5,261 nucleotides of DNA from Chthoniobacterales bacterium (GTDB lineage Bacteria > Verrucomicrobiota > Verrucomicrobiia > Chthoniobacterales > UBA10450), in NCBI GenBank assembly GCA_013695905.1, contig JACCZQ010000485.1, positions 1 to 5,261 of the forward strand. The letters run 5' to 3'. Below the pieces are notes generated by a model. That model did not search any database. It was not told where the DNA came from and saw only the letters and a list, made by a program, of their open reading frames with translations. Shown here piece after piece: positions 1 to 5,261 of the stretch. Within the stretch, counting starts at the first letter, position 1. Every line of letters starts with the position of its first letter. A program made the position numbers and the translations under genes.

Positions 1-678
1 ATCCTGCTCAACGACTTCGAATGGAATTGGCCCGCGGCGGAAGAAGATTTCCAGAAAGCGCTTGCGCTTAATCCCAACAACGCGTCAGCCCATCATTGGT
101 ATGCGAGGCATCTGGCGCAGGCAGGCCGGACAGAGGAGGCGTTGCGCGAAATCAACGCGGCGCTCAGCGACGAACCGCTTTCGCCGACGATCCGAGTAGC
201 AAAAGGGAGTATTCTTTTTCTCGCGCGCCGCTATGAGTCGGCGATCCAGCCGTGTCGACACGCTCTGGAATTAGAGCCCAACTTTGCCTCCGCCTACCAG
301 GTCATCGGCCAGATTTACACCCAGAAGGGTGACTTCGCGCGGGCGATCGAGGCGACTCAAAAATATGTGGAGCTCTCCCAGGCGTCTGGCTGGTCGTTGC
401 TCGAGCTAGCCTACAGTCAGGCAGCGGCCGGAAACCGTGCCGAGGTGGACAGGATTGTGCAGGACGTAATGGGGCGGTCGTTGCAATTTTCACCTTATGA
501 TATGGCGACGATCCACGCCGCGACGGGCGACGCTGACGGCGCCATCGCCTGGCTGGAAAAGGCCATCGAGCAGCGGTCCGTGGACGTTATTTTAATCAGA
601 ATGGATCCCCGCCTGGACAAAATTCGTTCCGACGCGCGTTTCGAAAAAGTTGTAGAAAGGATGAAACCGCGCCGCTGA
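1..678 (+). CDS. TPR-repeat protein, C-terminal part (5' end outside window)
   Basis: The reading frame is open from base 1 and ends at TGA 676-678, giving 225 residues with no start codon in the window; the TTG at 142 is an internal Leu codon. Degenerate TPR units follow one another: residues about 3-26 (WPAAEEDFQKALALNPN), 27-60 (HHWYARHLAQAGRTEEALRE), 61-94 (ARRYESAIQPCRHALELEPN) and 95-128, then a diverged unit near 165-192. The tail 'IRMDPRLDKIRSDARFEKVV' is the closing signature of large bacterial proteins in which a CadC/OmpR-type winged helix, an adenylate cyclase or a Ser/Thr kinase domain precedes a TPR tail. The missing N-terminus probably holds such a signalling domain, but that cannot be seen here. 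TPR arrays bind protein partners; the partner is unknown. The next gene starts 74 bases downstream, so cotranscription is uncertain. Confidence 0.9.
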   Translation: MLLNDFEWNWPAAEEDFQKALALNPNNASAHHWYARHLAQAGRTEEALREINAALSDEPLSPTIRVAKGSILFLARRYESAIQPCRHALELEPNFASAYQVIGQIYTQKGDFARAIEATQKYVELSQASGWSLLELAYSQAAAGNRAEVDRIVQDVMGRSLQFSPYDMATIHAATGDADGAIAWLEKAIEQRSVDVILIRMDPRLDKIRSDARFEKVVERMKPRR

Positions 679-740
679 ATCCCCGTATTACTAAGAGGAA
701 AGACTCGTCATCGGAGCTTCAACCTGCTGCAATCGAGCGC

Positions 741-752
741 GGAGATAGAAAC
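741..752 (+). promoter_or_regulatory. Ribosome binding site for the 122-residue protein
   Basis: GGAG at 741-744 lies 8 bases before ATG 753, a good Shine-Dalgarno distance. It supports ATG 753 as the true start. An SD-like AGAGGAAAG near 695 has no start codon at a suitable distance and is probably not used. No convincing -35/-10 pair is visible in 679-752. Confidence 0.6.
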
Positions 753-1121
753 ATGGCTGCAAAAAAGACATCAAAGAAACGCGTCTCGGGGCGCAAAGCT
801 GTTGGGAAGAAGAAGTATGGCTGCCCAAACGAGGGGCGGAAATACAGTCTCGAGGGTCTGGTGCGCGAAATGGCGCGCAATCCGGAACTAGCGAAATTTA
901 TCCGTGGCCTGCTGTGTGCGGCGCACGCGGGTGACAAAGATGCGACTGAATGCCTGAGAAGCTACTACGAGCTGGGCGACTCCGACTTGAAAAAGCTCTG
1001 CATACCGAAAACGCAGAAGATAAGCCTGCTCCAGAGCGATTGCACCGTGTGCAACACGGATCTCTTCCTGCTGGATGTCCCGGCGTATGTAGCGGCCAAA
1101 GCCCGTTCCCGGAAGCGGTAG
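753..1121 (+). CDS. Small Lys- and Cys-rich protein of unknown function; candidate partner or substrate of the downstream lyase-kinase
   Basis: Not a family I recognise. The 122-residue protein has three visible parts. Residues 1-21 are a strongly basic, probably disordered tail (AAKKTSKKR...VGKKK), like a nucleic-acid-binding or histone-H1-like tail. Residues about 31-83 look helical (SLEGLVREMARNPELAKFIRG) with a faint resemblance to Nif11/NHLP-type RiPP leaders. Residues 84-122 hold KISLLQSDCTVCNTD and a basic end. Cys are at 24, 55, 67, 83, 97 and 100, the last two forming CxxC. 'ISLLQ' (90-94) fits the loose hydrophobic-x-x-LQ pattern of class III lanthipeptide leaders, although at an unusual position. 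No signal peptide or membrane segment is seen. The lyase-kinase gene begins 42 bases downstream in the same frame, so cotranscription is likely. It could be a modified substrate, a zinc-binding CxxC protein or a DNA-binding protein; the choice is open. The gene call rests on a good RBS, length and composition. Confidence 0.68.
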   Translation: MAAKKTSKKRVSGRKAVGKKKYGCPNEGRKYSLEGLVREMARNPELAKFIRGLLCAAHAGDKDATECLRSYYELGDSDLKKLCIPKTQKISLLQSDCTVCNTDLFLLDVPAYVAAKARSRKR

Positions 1122-1163
1122 GCGCATTCGGTTTCCCGGCGCGGGCGAAATTGGCGCAACCGT

Positions 1164-2468
1164 GTGGTGAACGTGCAACGTGCAGCTGCTCGCCTGGAGC
1201 GGGAGTGGCAGTCGCGGATCCATTCTCTGCGGCCAGCGCGCGAGTTTTGGCGCTATTCTCCGCGTCCCCTCGGGCCCACCCAGGGATGGAAGATTCACGT
1301 CGCGGCATCCATTCTCACGGCGAACAAAATCTTTTCACGAGTTCACCCAATTCTGGAGAGGCATCAAAGTCTGTTCAAGGTTCCAGCCAGGCTCGACGAC
1401 TTGCGGCGGCTAAACTGCGGCCTGCCGCATTTTTCCCAGGTCGGCAAATTCCTTACCATCTATCCATCTTCCACGGTGGAAGCGGTGTCGCTCGCGCGAC
1501 AATTGCACCAAGCCACGCGCGGTTTGCCGGGGCCGGAAGTCCCCTACGATGTCTGTTACCGGCGCGGAAGTGCTGTCTTTTACCGCTACGGTGTTTTTCG
1601 CAAGCGCGGCCCCGACTCCGATCCCAGCTTCCTGGTTGATCCTGCCGGGAGAAAGCGGCGTGACCGGCGAGCCCACGGCGCCGCGGTGCCACGCTGGTTG
1701 AGCGACCCTTTCCAACCCTCGCCCAAGAAACGCTGGCGCTGCACCGCCCCCATCGGCGTGGATTTTCTTCCTTTCAAAGCCCTTATGCAGCGCGGGAAGG
1801 GTGGTGTCTATGAAGCCCTCGATCTCTCGGTTTCACCCGCGCGCCGCGTGATCATTAAGGAAGGGCGCAGGCATGGAGAGACGGCTTGGGACGGGCAGGA
1901 CGGTTATACGCGCGTGCGCCGCGAAGCGCGCGTGCTGCATGCGTTGCGAAGGGCGGGCCTTCCCGTGCCGAAGGTGATTCGCGAATTTGTCCAGAACGGG
2001 CACCGCTATCTTGTGCTGGAAAAAATCAGTGGGCGTCCACTGATTGGGCGTAAGCGGCAGCACCCGGCGCGGCCTTCCTGGCGGCGCGCGCAGCGGCTTC
2101 TCGATCGGCTGGGGCCATTGCTCTCGCAAGTCCACAAAGCCGGCTGGGTCTGGCGGGATTGCAAGCCGTCGCACATTTTCATGCACTGCGGTGTGATGCG
2201 GTTGATCGATTTTGAGGGGGCCTGCCGGCTCGACGACACGCAGGCGCTGTCGTGGAGTTCGCCGAATTATGTGCCACCGATTTATGAACGCGAGTTCTCC
2301 CGGCGCGCTGGCACCATGGAGGATCATTACGCCCTCGGCGTGATCGCGTTTCAATTCCTCGCTGGTGAATTTCCGTCGGCCGATAATCGGCGCCGCGCGC
2401 GATGCTATAAACGCGCGGGCTGCCCCGATTCGCTACGGACGAAGATTGAGGCGTTGCTTGGCCCCTAG
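1164..2468 (+). CDS. LanKC/LanL-like lyase-kinase (class III/IV lanthipeptide synthetase type) lacking a cyclase domain
   Basis: The 434-residue protein matches the first two domains of class III/IV lanthipeptide synthetases. Known members phosphorylate Ser/Thr of a peptide, eliminate phosphate to dehydroalanine/dehydrobutyrine, then form thioether rings with a C-terminal LanC-like domain. The lyase region is residues about 38-145: GWKIHVAAS (41-49; K43, H45), LFKVPARLDDLRRLN (70-84; K72), GKFLTIYP (94-101; K95), ATRGLPGP (117-124) and FYRYGVF (139-145; R141). H45 and K72 are candidate catalytic residues by family pattern. The kinase is about 205-430: Gly-rich loop RGKGGVYEALD (210-220), K232 in IIKEG, probable helix-C E254, catalytic loop WRDCKPSH (330-337; D332, K334, His where Asn is usual) and IDFEGA (348-353; D349 at the DFG position). 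The protein stops after the kinase, about half the usual 850-900 residues. GTG 1164 is the first in-frame start after the preceding stop; GTG 1167 and 1173 are alternatives and no clear RBS is visible. The cellular role is unproven; a non-RiPP kinase-like role is possible. Confidence 0.87.
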   Translation: MVNVQRAAARLEREWQSRIHSLRPAREFWRYSPRPLGPTQGWKIHVAASILTANKIFSRVHPILERHQSLFKVPARLDDLRRLNCGLPHFSQVGKFLTIYPSSTVEAVSLARQLHQATRGLPGPEVPYDVCYRRGSAVFYRYGVFRKRGPDSDPSFLVDPAGRKRRDRRAHGAAVPRWLSDPFQPSPKKRWRCTAPIGVDFLPFKALMQRGKGGVYEALDLSVSPARRVIIKEGRRHGETAWDGQDGYTRVRREARVLHALRRAGLPVPKVIREFVQNGHRYLVLEKISGRPLIGRKRQHPARPSWRRAQRLLDRLGPLLSQVHKAGWVWRDCKPSHIFMHCGVMRLIDFEGACRLDDTQALSWSSPNYVPPIYEREFSRRAGTMEDHYALGVIAFQFLAGEFPSADNRRRARCYKRAGCPDSLRTKIEALLGP

Positions 2469-2669
2469 TTCCAGCGCGGAGGGATAGTGAGCACAAGGTA
2501 AAGCGACCGCACCTGCGCGTCGGAAGTTCTGCCTTCATGCTGGCGTACGGGTCTTCGGCCCGAGGGCGGGCCTGCTCCAGAACGCCGGGCTCCGGGAAGG
2601 GAGGGCGCAGACCCAACGCCGGGAGTTCGCGCTTGTCTAATCTGCTGTGGCAGCGTTGAACTACCGCAG
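2469..2669. repeat. Gene-free GC-rich segment with repeats; candidate dispersed intergenic element
   Basis: No convincing gene lies between the lyase-kinase stop and the TPR remnant. Visible structure: outer arms GGGTCT (2549-2554) and AGACCC (2609-2614) form an imperfect inverted repeat, extended by partly matching GC-rich bases inside it. AACGCCGGG occurs twice as a direct repeat (2581-2589 and 2615-2623). On the - strand a frame is open from about 2640 down to a TAG at 2467-2465 and ends VRSLYLVLTIPPRWN, but it has no ATG. This mix is what REP-like or miniature mobile repeats look like, and it may also act as a transcription terminator for the upstream genes. Whether it recurs in the genome cannot be seen from one copy. 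Confidence 0.4.
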
Positions 2670-2834
2670 GTGAGCAGCTTCTTCTCCGAGCTTGGTGCTC
2701 TGCAGCTGATCGATCATTTGTTGACGGTGCAGAGTGACTTGACTGTGCCGCTGGTGCGGCTGGATCCGATCGCCGATCCGCTGCGGAACGATCCGCGCCT
2801 GGAGCAGATTCTTACGAAACATGCGCGCAAGTAA
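2670..2834 (+). pseudogene. Orphan C-terminal remnant of a TPR-repeat protein
   Basis: A frame open from 2502 to TAA 2832-2834 encodes, in its last 54 codons, a recognisable TPR-protein tail: LGALQLIDHLLTVQSDL, then LVRLDPIADPLRNDPRLEQI (residues 29-48 of the remnant) and THARK-like basic end. The 'LDPxxDPLRNDPRxE' pattern closes many bacterial TPR signalling proteins and resembles the tail of the gene ending at 678, but the sequences differ enough that they are not a recent duplication. Upstream of about 2665 the frame turns into Arg/Pro/Gly-rich sequence that does not look like TPR, so several hundred N-terminal residues are missing. No start with an RBS is seen; GTG 2670 is only a boundary of convenience. 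The remnant overlaps the next gene's start by 14 bases, which suggests that an intact TPR gene was once translationally coupled to it. A short expressed protein is a less likely alternative. Confidence 0.6.
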
Positions 2835-3594
2835 GCCAGCGATTCTCCAGCTGCTGCTGCTCGTGTTCGTCGCCATCGCGCCGGCGCGGGCGGAGTGGAC
2901 CGTCGTCGCCGCGGAGCCGCAGAACACCGGGCGCGCCGGCGTGGTGCATCTGAAGACGACCGTGGAGGACGAGAACGGCACCCGCGCCACGCTGCAGCTG
3001 GCGGTGTTCTCCACAAAATCGGCAACCCTGCGCGTGATCGATGACCCGGAGGAGCAGCGGGCGGATCTCGCCACCACGATGCGACGGGAGAAGGCGATCG
3101 CCGGTGTGAATGGCGGGTATTTCTCGCCCGAACATGCGGCGGTGGGGCTGCTGATCAGCGACGGTCGGAGAATCGCACCGCAATCGAAGGCGCGGCTGCT
3201 GAGCGGTGTCGTGAGCGTGGCGAATGGCAAGGTGCAGGTGCAACGGGCGGCAGATTTTTCCGCGAAAGCGAAGGTGACGGCGGCGCGGCAATGTGGGCCG
3301 TTTCTGGTGGAGCGCAGCAAAGCGGTGGCGGGATTAAACAACACCCGCGCGGCGCGTCGGTCTTTTGTCGCGGTGGGAGCAGGGGAGCGCGCGCTGCTCG
3401 GATTTTCGTCGCACGTGACGCTGGCGCAGGTCGCGCGGATCCTCGCCACGCCGGGAGTGGCGGGAGATTTCAAGATCGAGCGCGCGCTGAATCTCGACGG
3501 CGGCTCCTCCAGCGGCTTCTGGTTTGAGCAGGGCCCGTTCTCGATCAGCGAACAAAAGCCGGTGCGCGATCACATCGCGGTGGTGCCGAAGTAG
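2821..3594 (+). CDS. Secreted phosphodiester glycosidase family protein (NAGPA-like domain)
   Basis: The 257-residue protein starts with a typical signal peptide, residues 1-24 (hydrophobic ILQLLLLVFVAIA, then APARA before EW), so export is expected. The rest carries the ordered motifs of the phosphodiester glycosidase (NAGPA) domain: IAGVNGGYF (93-101), GLLISDGRRIAP (109-120), QCGPFLVE (157-164), ARRSFVAVGAG (178-188) and LNLDGGSSSGFW (223-234), where D226 and the glycines match the family's NLDGGGSS core. The mammalian founder removes N-acetylglucosamine from a phosphodiester (mannose-6-phosphate uncovering); bacterial members are thought to act on exopolysaccharide or wall glycoconjugates, substrate unknown here. 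Length is normal for a single-domain bacterial member. ATG 2821 gives a clean signal peptide; GGAG at 2801-2804 is too far away to be a good RBS, and coupling to the overlapping upstream frame is possible. The next gene starts 6 bases after the stop. Confidence 0.88.
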   Translation: MRASKPAILQLLLLVFVAIAPARAEWTVVAAEPQNTGRAGVVHLKTTVEDENGTRATLQLAVFSTKSATLRVIDDPEEQRADLATTMRREKAIAGVNGGYFSPEHAAVGLLISDGRRIAPQSKARLLSGVVSVANGKVQVQRAADFSAKAKVTAARQCGPFLVERSKAVAGLNNTRAARRSFVAVGAGERALLGFSSHVTLAQVARILATPGVAGDFKIERALNLDGGSSSGFWFEQGPFSISEQKPVRDHIAVVPK

Positions 3595-3600
3595 CAGACG

Positions 3601-4392
3601 ATGCGCACTTTCGGCGGCTTCACTTCAGGCGACGGCGCGTTGTTTTATGGCGAGGTGCGCGGGGCGGAGGTGCATTGCCTAACGAGTGCTCCGTGGCTCG
3701 GCGGCCAGAGCACAGGCGAGGTGCTGCAGCTGCGCGATCTGCGGATCGGGTTGCCGGTGGCGCCGTCGAAAGTGATCGCGGTGGGATTAAACTACGCCGA
3801 GCACATTGCGGAAATGAAACGGACGCCGCTGGGCACGCCGCTGATCTGGTTCAAGGCTCCGAGTTCACTTCTGGCGCACGAAGGCACGATCGAAATCGCC
3901 TTTCCAGAGCACCAGACGCACTTCGAGGTGGAGCTGGGCATTGTCATCGGACGCCGCGCGAAGAACGTCAGCACGGCCGATGCATTCGATCACGTGTTCG
4001 GCTTCACGATTGCGGAAGATATCAGCGATCGCGATCTGCAGAGCGCGGAGAAGCAGTTCGGTCGCGCGAAGTCGTTCGACACTTACACTCCGGTGGGACC
4101 GTTCGTGCACACCGATGTCGACGTGTCTGATTTATCGGTCACGTTGCGGCAAAATGGCGAGGTGAAACAGAGCGCCCGCACCAGCCAGATGATTTATTCG
4201 GTGTCAGAAATCGTCGCTTTTGCGAGTGACGGCATCACCTTGCTCCCCGGCGATCTGATTCTAACCGGAACACCCTCCGGAGTGGGGCCGATCACGCGCG
4301 GCGACCAGCTGGAAGCGTGCATCGGAGAGTGGCCGCCGTTGCGGAATTTCGTCGCTGAGTGCCCCTCTCGAGATCGTGTCGCTGCAAATTAG
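3601..4392 (+). CDS. Fumarylacetoacetate hydrolase (FAH) family protein
   Basis: The 263-residue cytoplasmic enzyme has the FAH fold motifs in order: SKVIAVGLNYAEHIAEM (56-72), PLIWFKAPSSLL (80-91), HFEVELGIVIG (107-117) with metal-binding E109 and E111, FTIAEDISDRDLQ (135-147) with metal ligand D140, KSFDTYTPVGP (157-167) with the conserved Lys157, and LLPGDLILTGTPSGVGP (214-230). The divalent-metal site appears complete. Family members cleave or isomerise C-C bonds in beta-diketo acids (fumarylpyruvate, acylpyruvates, the homoprotocatechuate meta-cleavage pathway, oxaloacetate). Length and the short N-terminal segment fit the prokaryotic acylpyruvase/HpcE-like group, but the substrate cannot be read from the sequence. 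No other aromatic-degradation gene is nearby, so a housekeeping acylpyruvase-type role is as likely as a catabolic one. ATG 3601 lies 6 bases after the glycosidase stop without a strong RBS, suggesting translation within one operon. Confidence 0.93.
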   Translation: MRTFGGFTSGDGALFYGEVRGAEVHCLTSAPWLGGQSTGEVLQLRDLRIGLPVAPSKVIAVGLNYAEHIAEMKRTPLGTPLIWFKAPSSLLAHEGTIEIAFPEHQTHFEVELGIVIGRRAKNVSTADAFDHVFGFTIAEDISDRDLQSAEKQFGRAKSFDTYTPVGPFVHTDVDVSDLSVTLRQNGEVKQSARTSQMIYSVSEIVAFASDGITLLPGDLILTGTPSGVGPITRGDQLEACIGEWPPLRNFVAECPSRDRVAAN

Positions 4393-4394
4393 AT

Positions 4395-4428
4395 GAAAGA
4401 GCTTACATCCTGTGAGAGAGGCTCTTTC
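4395..4428 (+). terminator. Hairpin just after the FAH-family gene, possible terminator
   Basis: GAAAGAGC (4395-4402) and GCTCTTTC (4421-4428) pair perfectly. The stem can extend inward by a T-G wobble and a T-A pair, leaving a loop of about 14 bases. It begins 2 bases after the FAH stop, where a terminator is expected, but no T-run follows (GAAATACTTG), so a classic intrinsic terminator is not proven. It could instead protect the mRNA 3' end. Confidence 0.38.
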
Positions 4429-4497
4429 GAAATACTTGTGGTTCCTCAATGGGCCCAAACCTCGAATGTCGAATTGCGAAAAGTTTTGCTGGACTCC

Positions 4498-4530
4498 GCG
4501 TTCTCTCATTGCGGATAACAACGAGAACGC
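4498..4530. repeat. Perfect 8-bp inverted repeat upstream of the ExbB/TolQ-type gene
   Basis: GCGTTCTC (4498-4505) and GAGAACGC (4523-4530) are exact reverse complements around a 17-base spacer, about 45 bases before ATG 4576. It could be an operator, a 5'-UTR hairpin or chance. Spacing suits either a leader-RNA stem or a widely spaced dyad. No clear promoter hexamers were found to place it relative to a transcription start. Confidence 0.35.
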
Positions 4531-4575
4531 CGTTGTCGTCACCTGACGCGAGCTGGTAGAGAACTTCACCCATCT

Positions 4576-5261
4576 ATGAAAACACTGTTAACCGCTTCCT
4601 TGTGCTCTGTTGCATTTGCGCTGACTTCGTTCGGCCAAACCGACCCCACACCGGCCCCTGCTCAGGGCCAGGTGCCGGCCGTGACGATGACTCCCGGCCA
4701 ACCGGCTCCCACGCCGGCCGCTCCTCCGGGGGCGGCTCCCCTCGGCACTCCGGCCGGAGCTCCCGGCCAGCCAGCACCTGGATTGACGCCAGCGGCCCCG
4801 GCTCCCGGAGCGCCTGCGGCCGCCGCGCCGGCCGGCCCGACGCCCCCACCGAAGGAAGCTCCCTTCCAGCCGCACGCCAGCACTGGCAATCCGCTGCTCG
4901 ATACCTTCATCGCTGGCGGCTACATCATGTATCCGCTGCTCCTCACCTCGATCGTCGCGATCGCAGTGGTGCTCGAGCGCATCTTCTGGTGGCTCTTCCG
5001 TTGGATGCGCCGTGATCCGAAGCGCGTCGAGAAAGTGTTCACCGCCATCGAGAATGGCGATGTCGCCGAAGCTTCCCGCCTCTCCCGCGGCTCGCGTGAT
5101 CCCGTGCTGCGCATGATGTGGAATGGGTTGAACCACCAGCACGCTTCGCTCCAGGGCGCGCTGCAGGTCGCAGCCGGCATCGAGATCAAACGCGCCGGCC
5201 GCTTCATCGTCGTCATGGATACCCTCGTCACCCTAGCCCCGTTGCTCGGTCTGCTCGGCAC
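4576..5261 (+). CDS. MotA/TolQ/ExbB proton channel family protein with signal peptide and Pro/Ala-rich linker (3' end outside window)
   Basis: ATG 4576 opens a frame that stays open to the window end: 228 full codons plus 2 bases. Residues 1-21 look like a signal peptide or first membrane segment (MKTLLTASLCSVAFALTSFG). Residues 22-95 are a low-complexity Pro/Ala/Gly linker. Residues about 114-140 form a membrane helix (GGYIMYPLLLTSIVAIAVVL) followed by ERIFWWLF. A cytoplasmic helical region follows (RDPKRVEKVFTAIENGDVAE, 147-166; then RDPVLRMMWNGL, 174-185). The last residues (VVMDTLVTLAPLLGLLG, 212-228) begin the conserved second helix of ExbB/TolQ ('TLAPLLGLLGT'). Such proteins form the inner-membrane, proton-driven motor that energises TonB or Tol partners; an ExbD/TolR-type gene would be expected just downstream. 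Plain ExbB/TolQ proteins lack a 90-residue secreted extension, so this belongs to the extended subgroup. A preceding 183-base intergenic stretch suggests its own transcription unit. No strong RBS is visible. Confidence 0.9.
   Translation, partial: MKTLLTASLCSVAFALTSFGQTDPTPAPAQGQVPAVTMTPGQPAPTPAAPPGAAPLGTPAGAPGQPAPGLTPAAPAPGAPAAAAPAGPTPPPKEAPFQPHASTGNPLLDTFIAGGYIMYPLLLTSIVAIAVVLERIFWWLFRWMRRDPKRVEKVFTAIENGDVAEASRLSRGSRDPVLRMMWNGLNHQHASLQGALQVAAGIEIKRAGRFIVVMDTLVTLAPLLGLLG

Noticed and set aside
950..1639. 229-codon + strand frame overlapping the small protein and the lyase-kinase
   Set aside because: It runs across two better-supported genes in another frame, has Arg/Pro/Ser-rich shadow composition and no domain motifs.
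2661..3473. 270-codon - strand frame opposite the phosphodiester glycosidase
   Set aside because: It is antisense to a gene with a signal peptide and full family motifs; its Arg/Ser/Ala/Thr-rich content is typical of a GC-rich shadow frame.
4393..4518. 41-codon frame starting directly after the FAH-family stop (TAGATG) and ending TAA 4516-4518
   Set aside because: About half of its third codon positions are G/C, unlike the strongly GC-biased neighbours; its start is within a hairpin arm, it has no RBS and no recognisable motif.
4511..4521. GCGGATAACAA match to the E. coli lac operator
   Set aside because: Only one half of the operator is matched, there is no LacI-family gene or sugar operon nearby, and an 11-base match can occur by chance.
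4588..5142. Long - strand frames opposite the ExbB/TolQ-type gene
   Set aside because: They arise from the GC-rich Pro/Ala linker and conserved channel coding on the + strand; no RBS or motifs.
1..5261. CRISPR array, tRNA or rRNA genes, integrase or transposase genes, phage att sites
   Set aside because: No regularly spaced repeats, no tRNA-like cloverleaf and no recombinase motifs were seen on either strand.

Overview
The window is GC-rich bacterial DNA with every supported gene on the + strand. The best guess at origin is a soil-type Verrucomicrobiota bacterium (Chthoniobacterales-like), with Acidobacteriota as the alternative. This is inference from the gene styles: a winged-helix/kinase-type TPR protein, a short lanthipeptide-synthetase-like lyase-kinase, and an ExbB/TolQ-type protein with a signal peptide and long Pro/Ala-rich linker. 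There is no rRNA or other marker to prove it.

Layout. (1) 1-678: the C-terminal 225 residues of a TPR protein whose start lies outside the window. (2) 753-2468: an apparent two-gene unit. It has a 122-residue Lys- and Cys-rich protein of unknown function, then a 434-residue protein with the N-terminal lyase and kinase domains of class III/IV lanthipeptide synthetases (LanKC/LanL) but no LanC-like cyclase. (3) 2469-about 2669: a gene-free, GC-rich segment with inverted and direct repeats that looks like an intergenic repeat. It runs into a 54-residue orphan C-terminus of a second TPR protein (2670-2834). (4) 2821-4392: a secreted phosphodiester-glycosidase-family protein and a fumarylacetoacetate-hydrolase-family enzyme, 6 bases apart and probably cotranscribed. 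(5) 4393-4575: a lower-GC intergenic stretch with two perfect 8-bp inverted repeats. (6) 4576-5261: the start of a MotA/TolQ/ExbB-type proton-channel protein, cut by the window end.

The most interesting part is region 2. The lyase-kinase could phosphorylate and eliminate Ser/Thr to make dehydro-residues, but it carries no cyclase of its own. Its neighbour has six Cys and a Ser/Thr/Cys-rich C-terminal segment, so it is a candidate substrate. This is a hypothesis from adjacency and composition, not a demonstrated RiPP system. The repeat plus TPR remnant just downstream suggests that rearrangement has shaped this locus.
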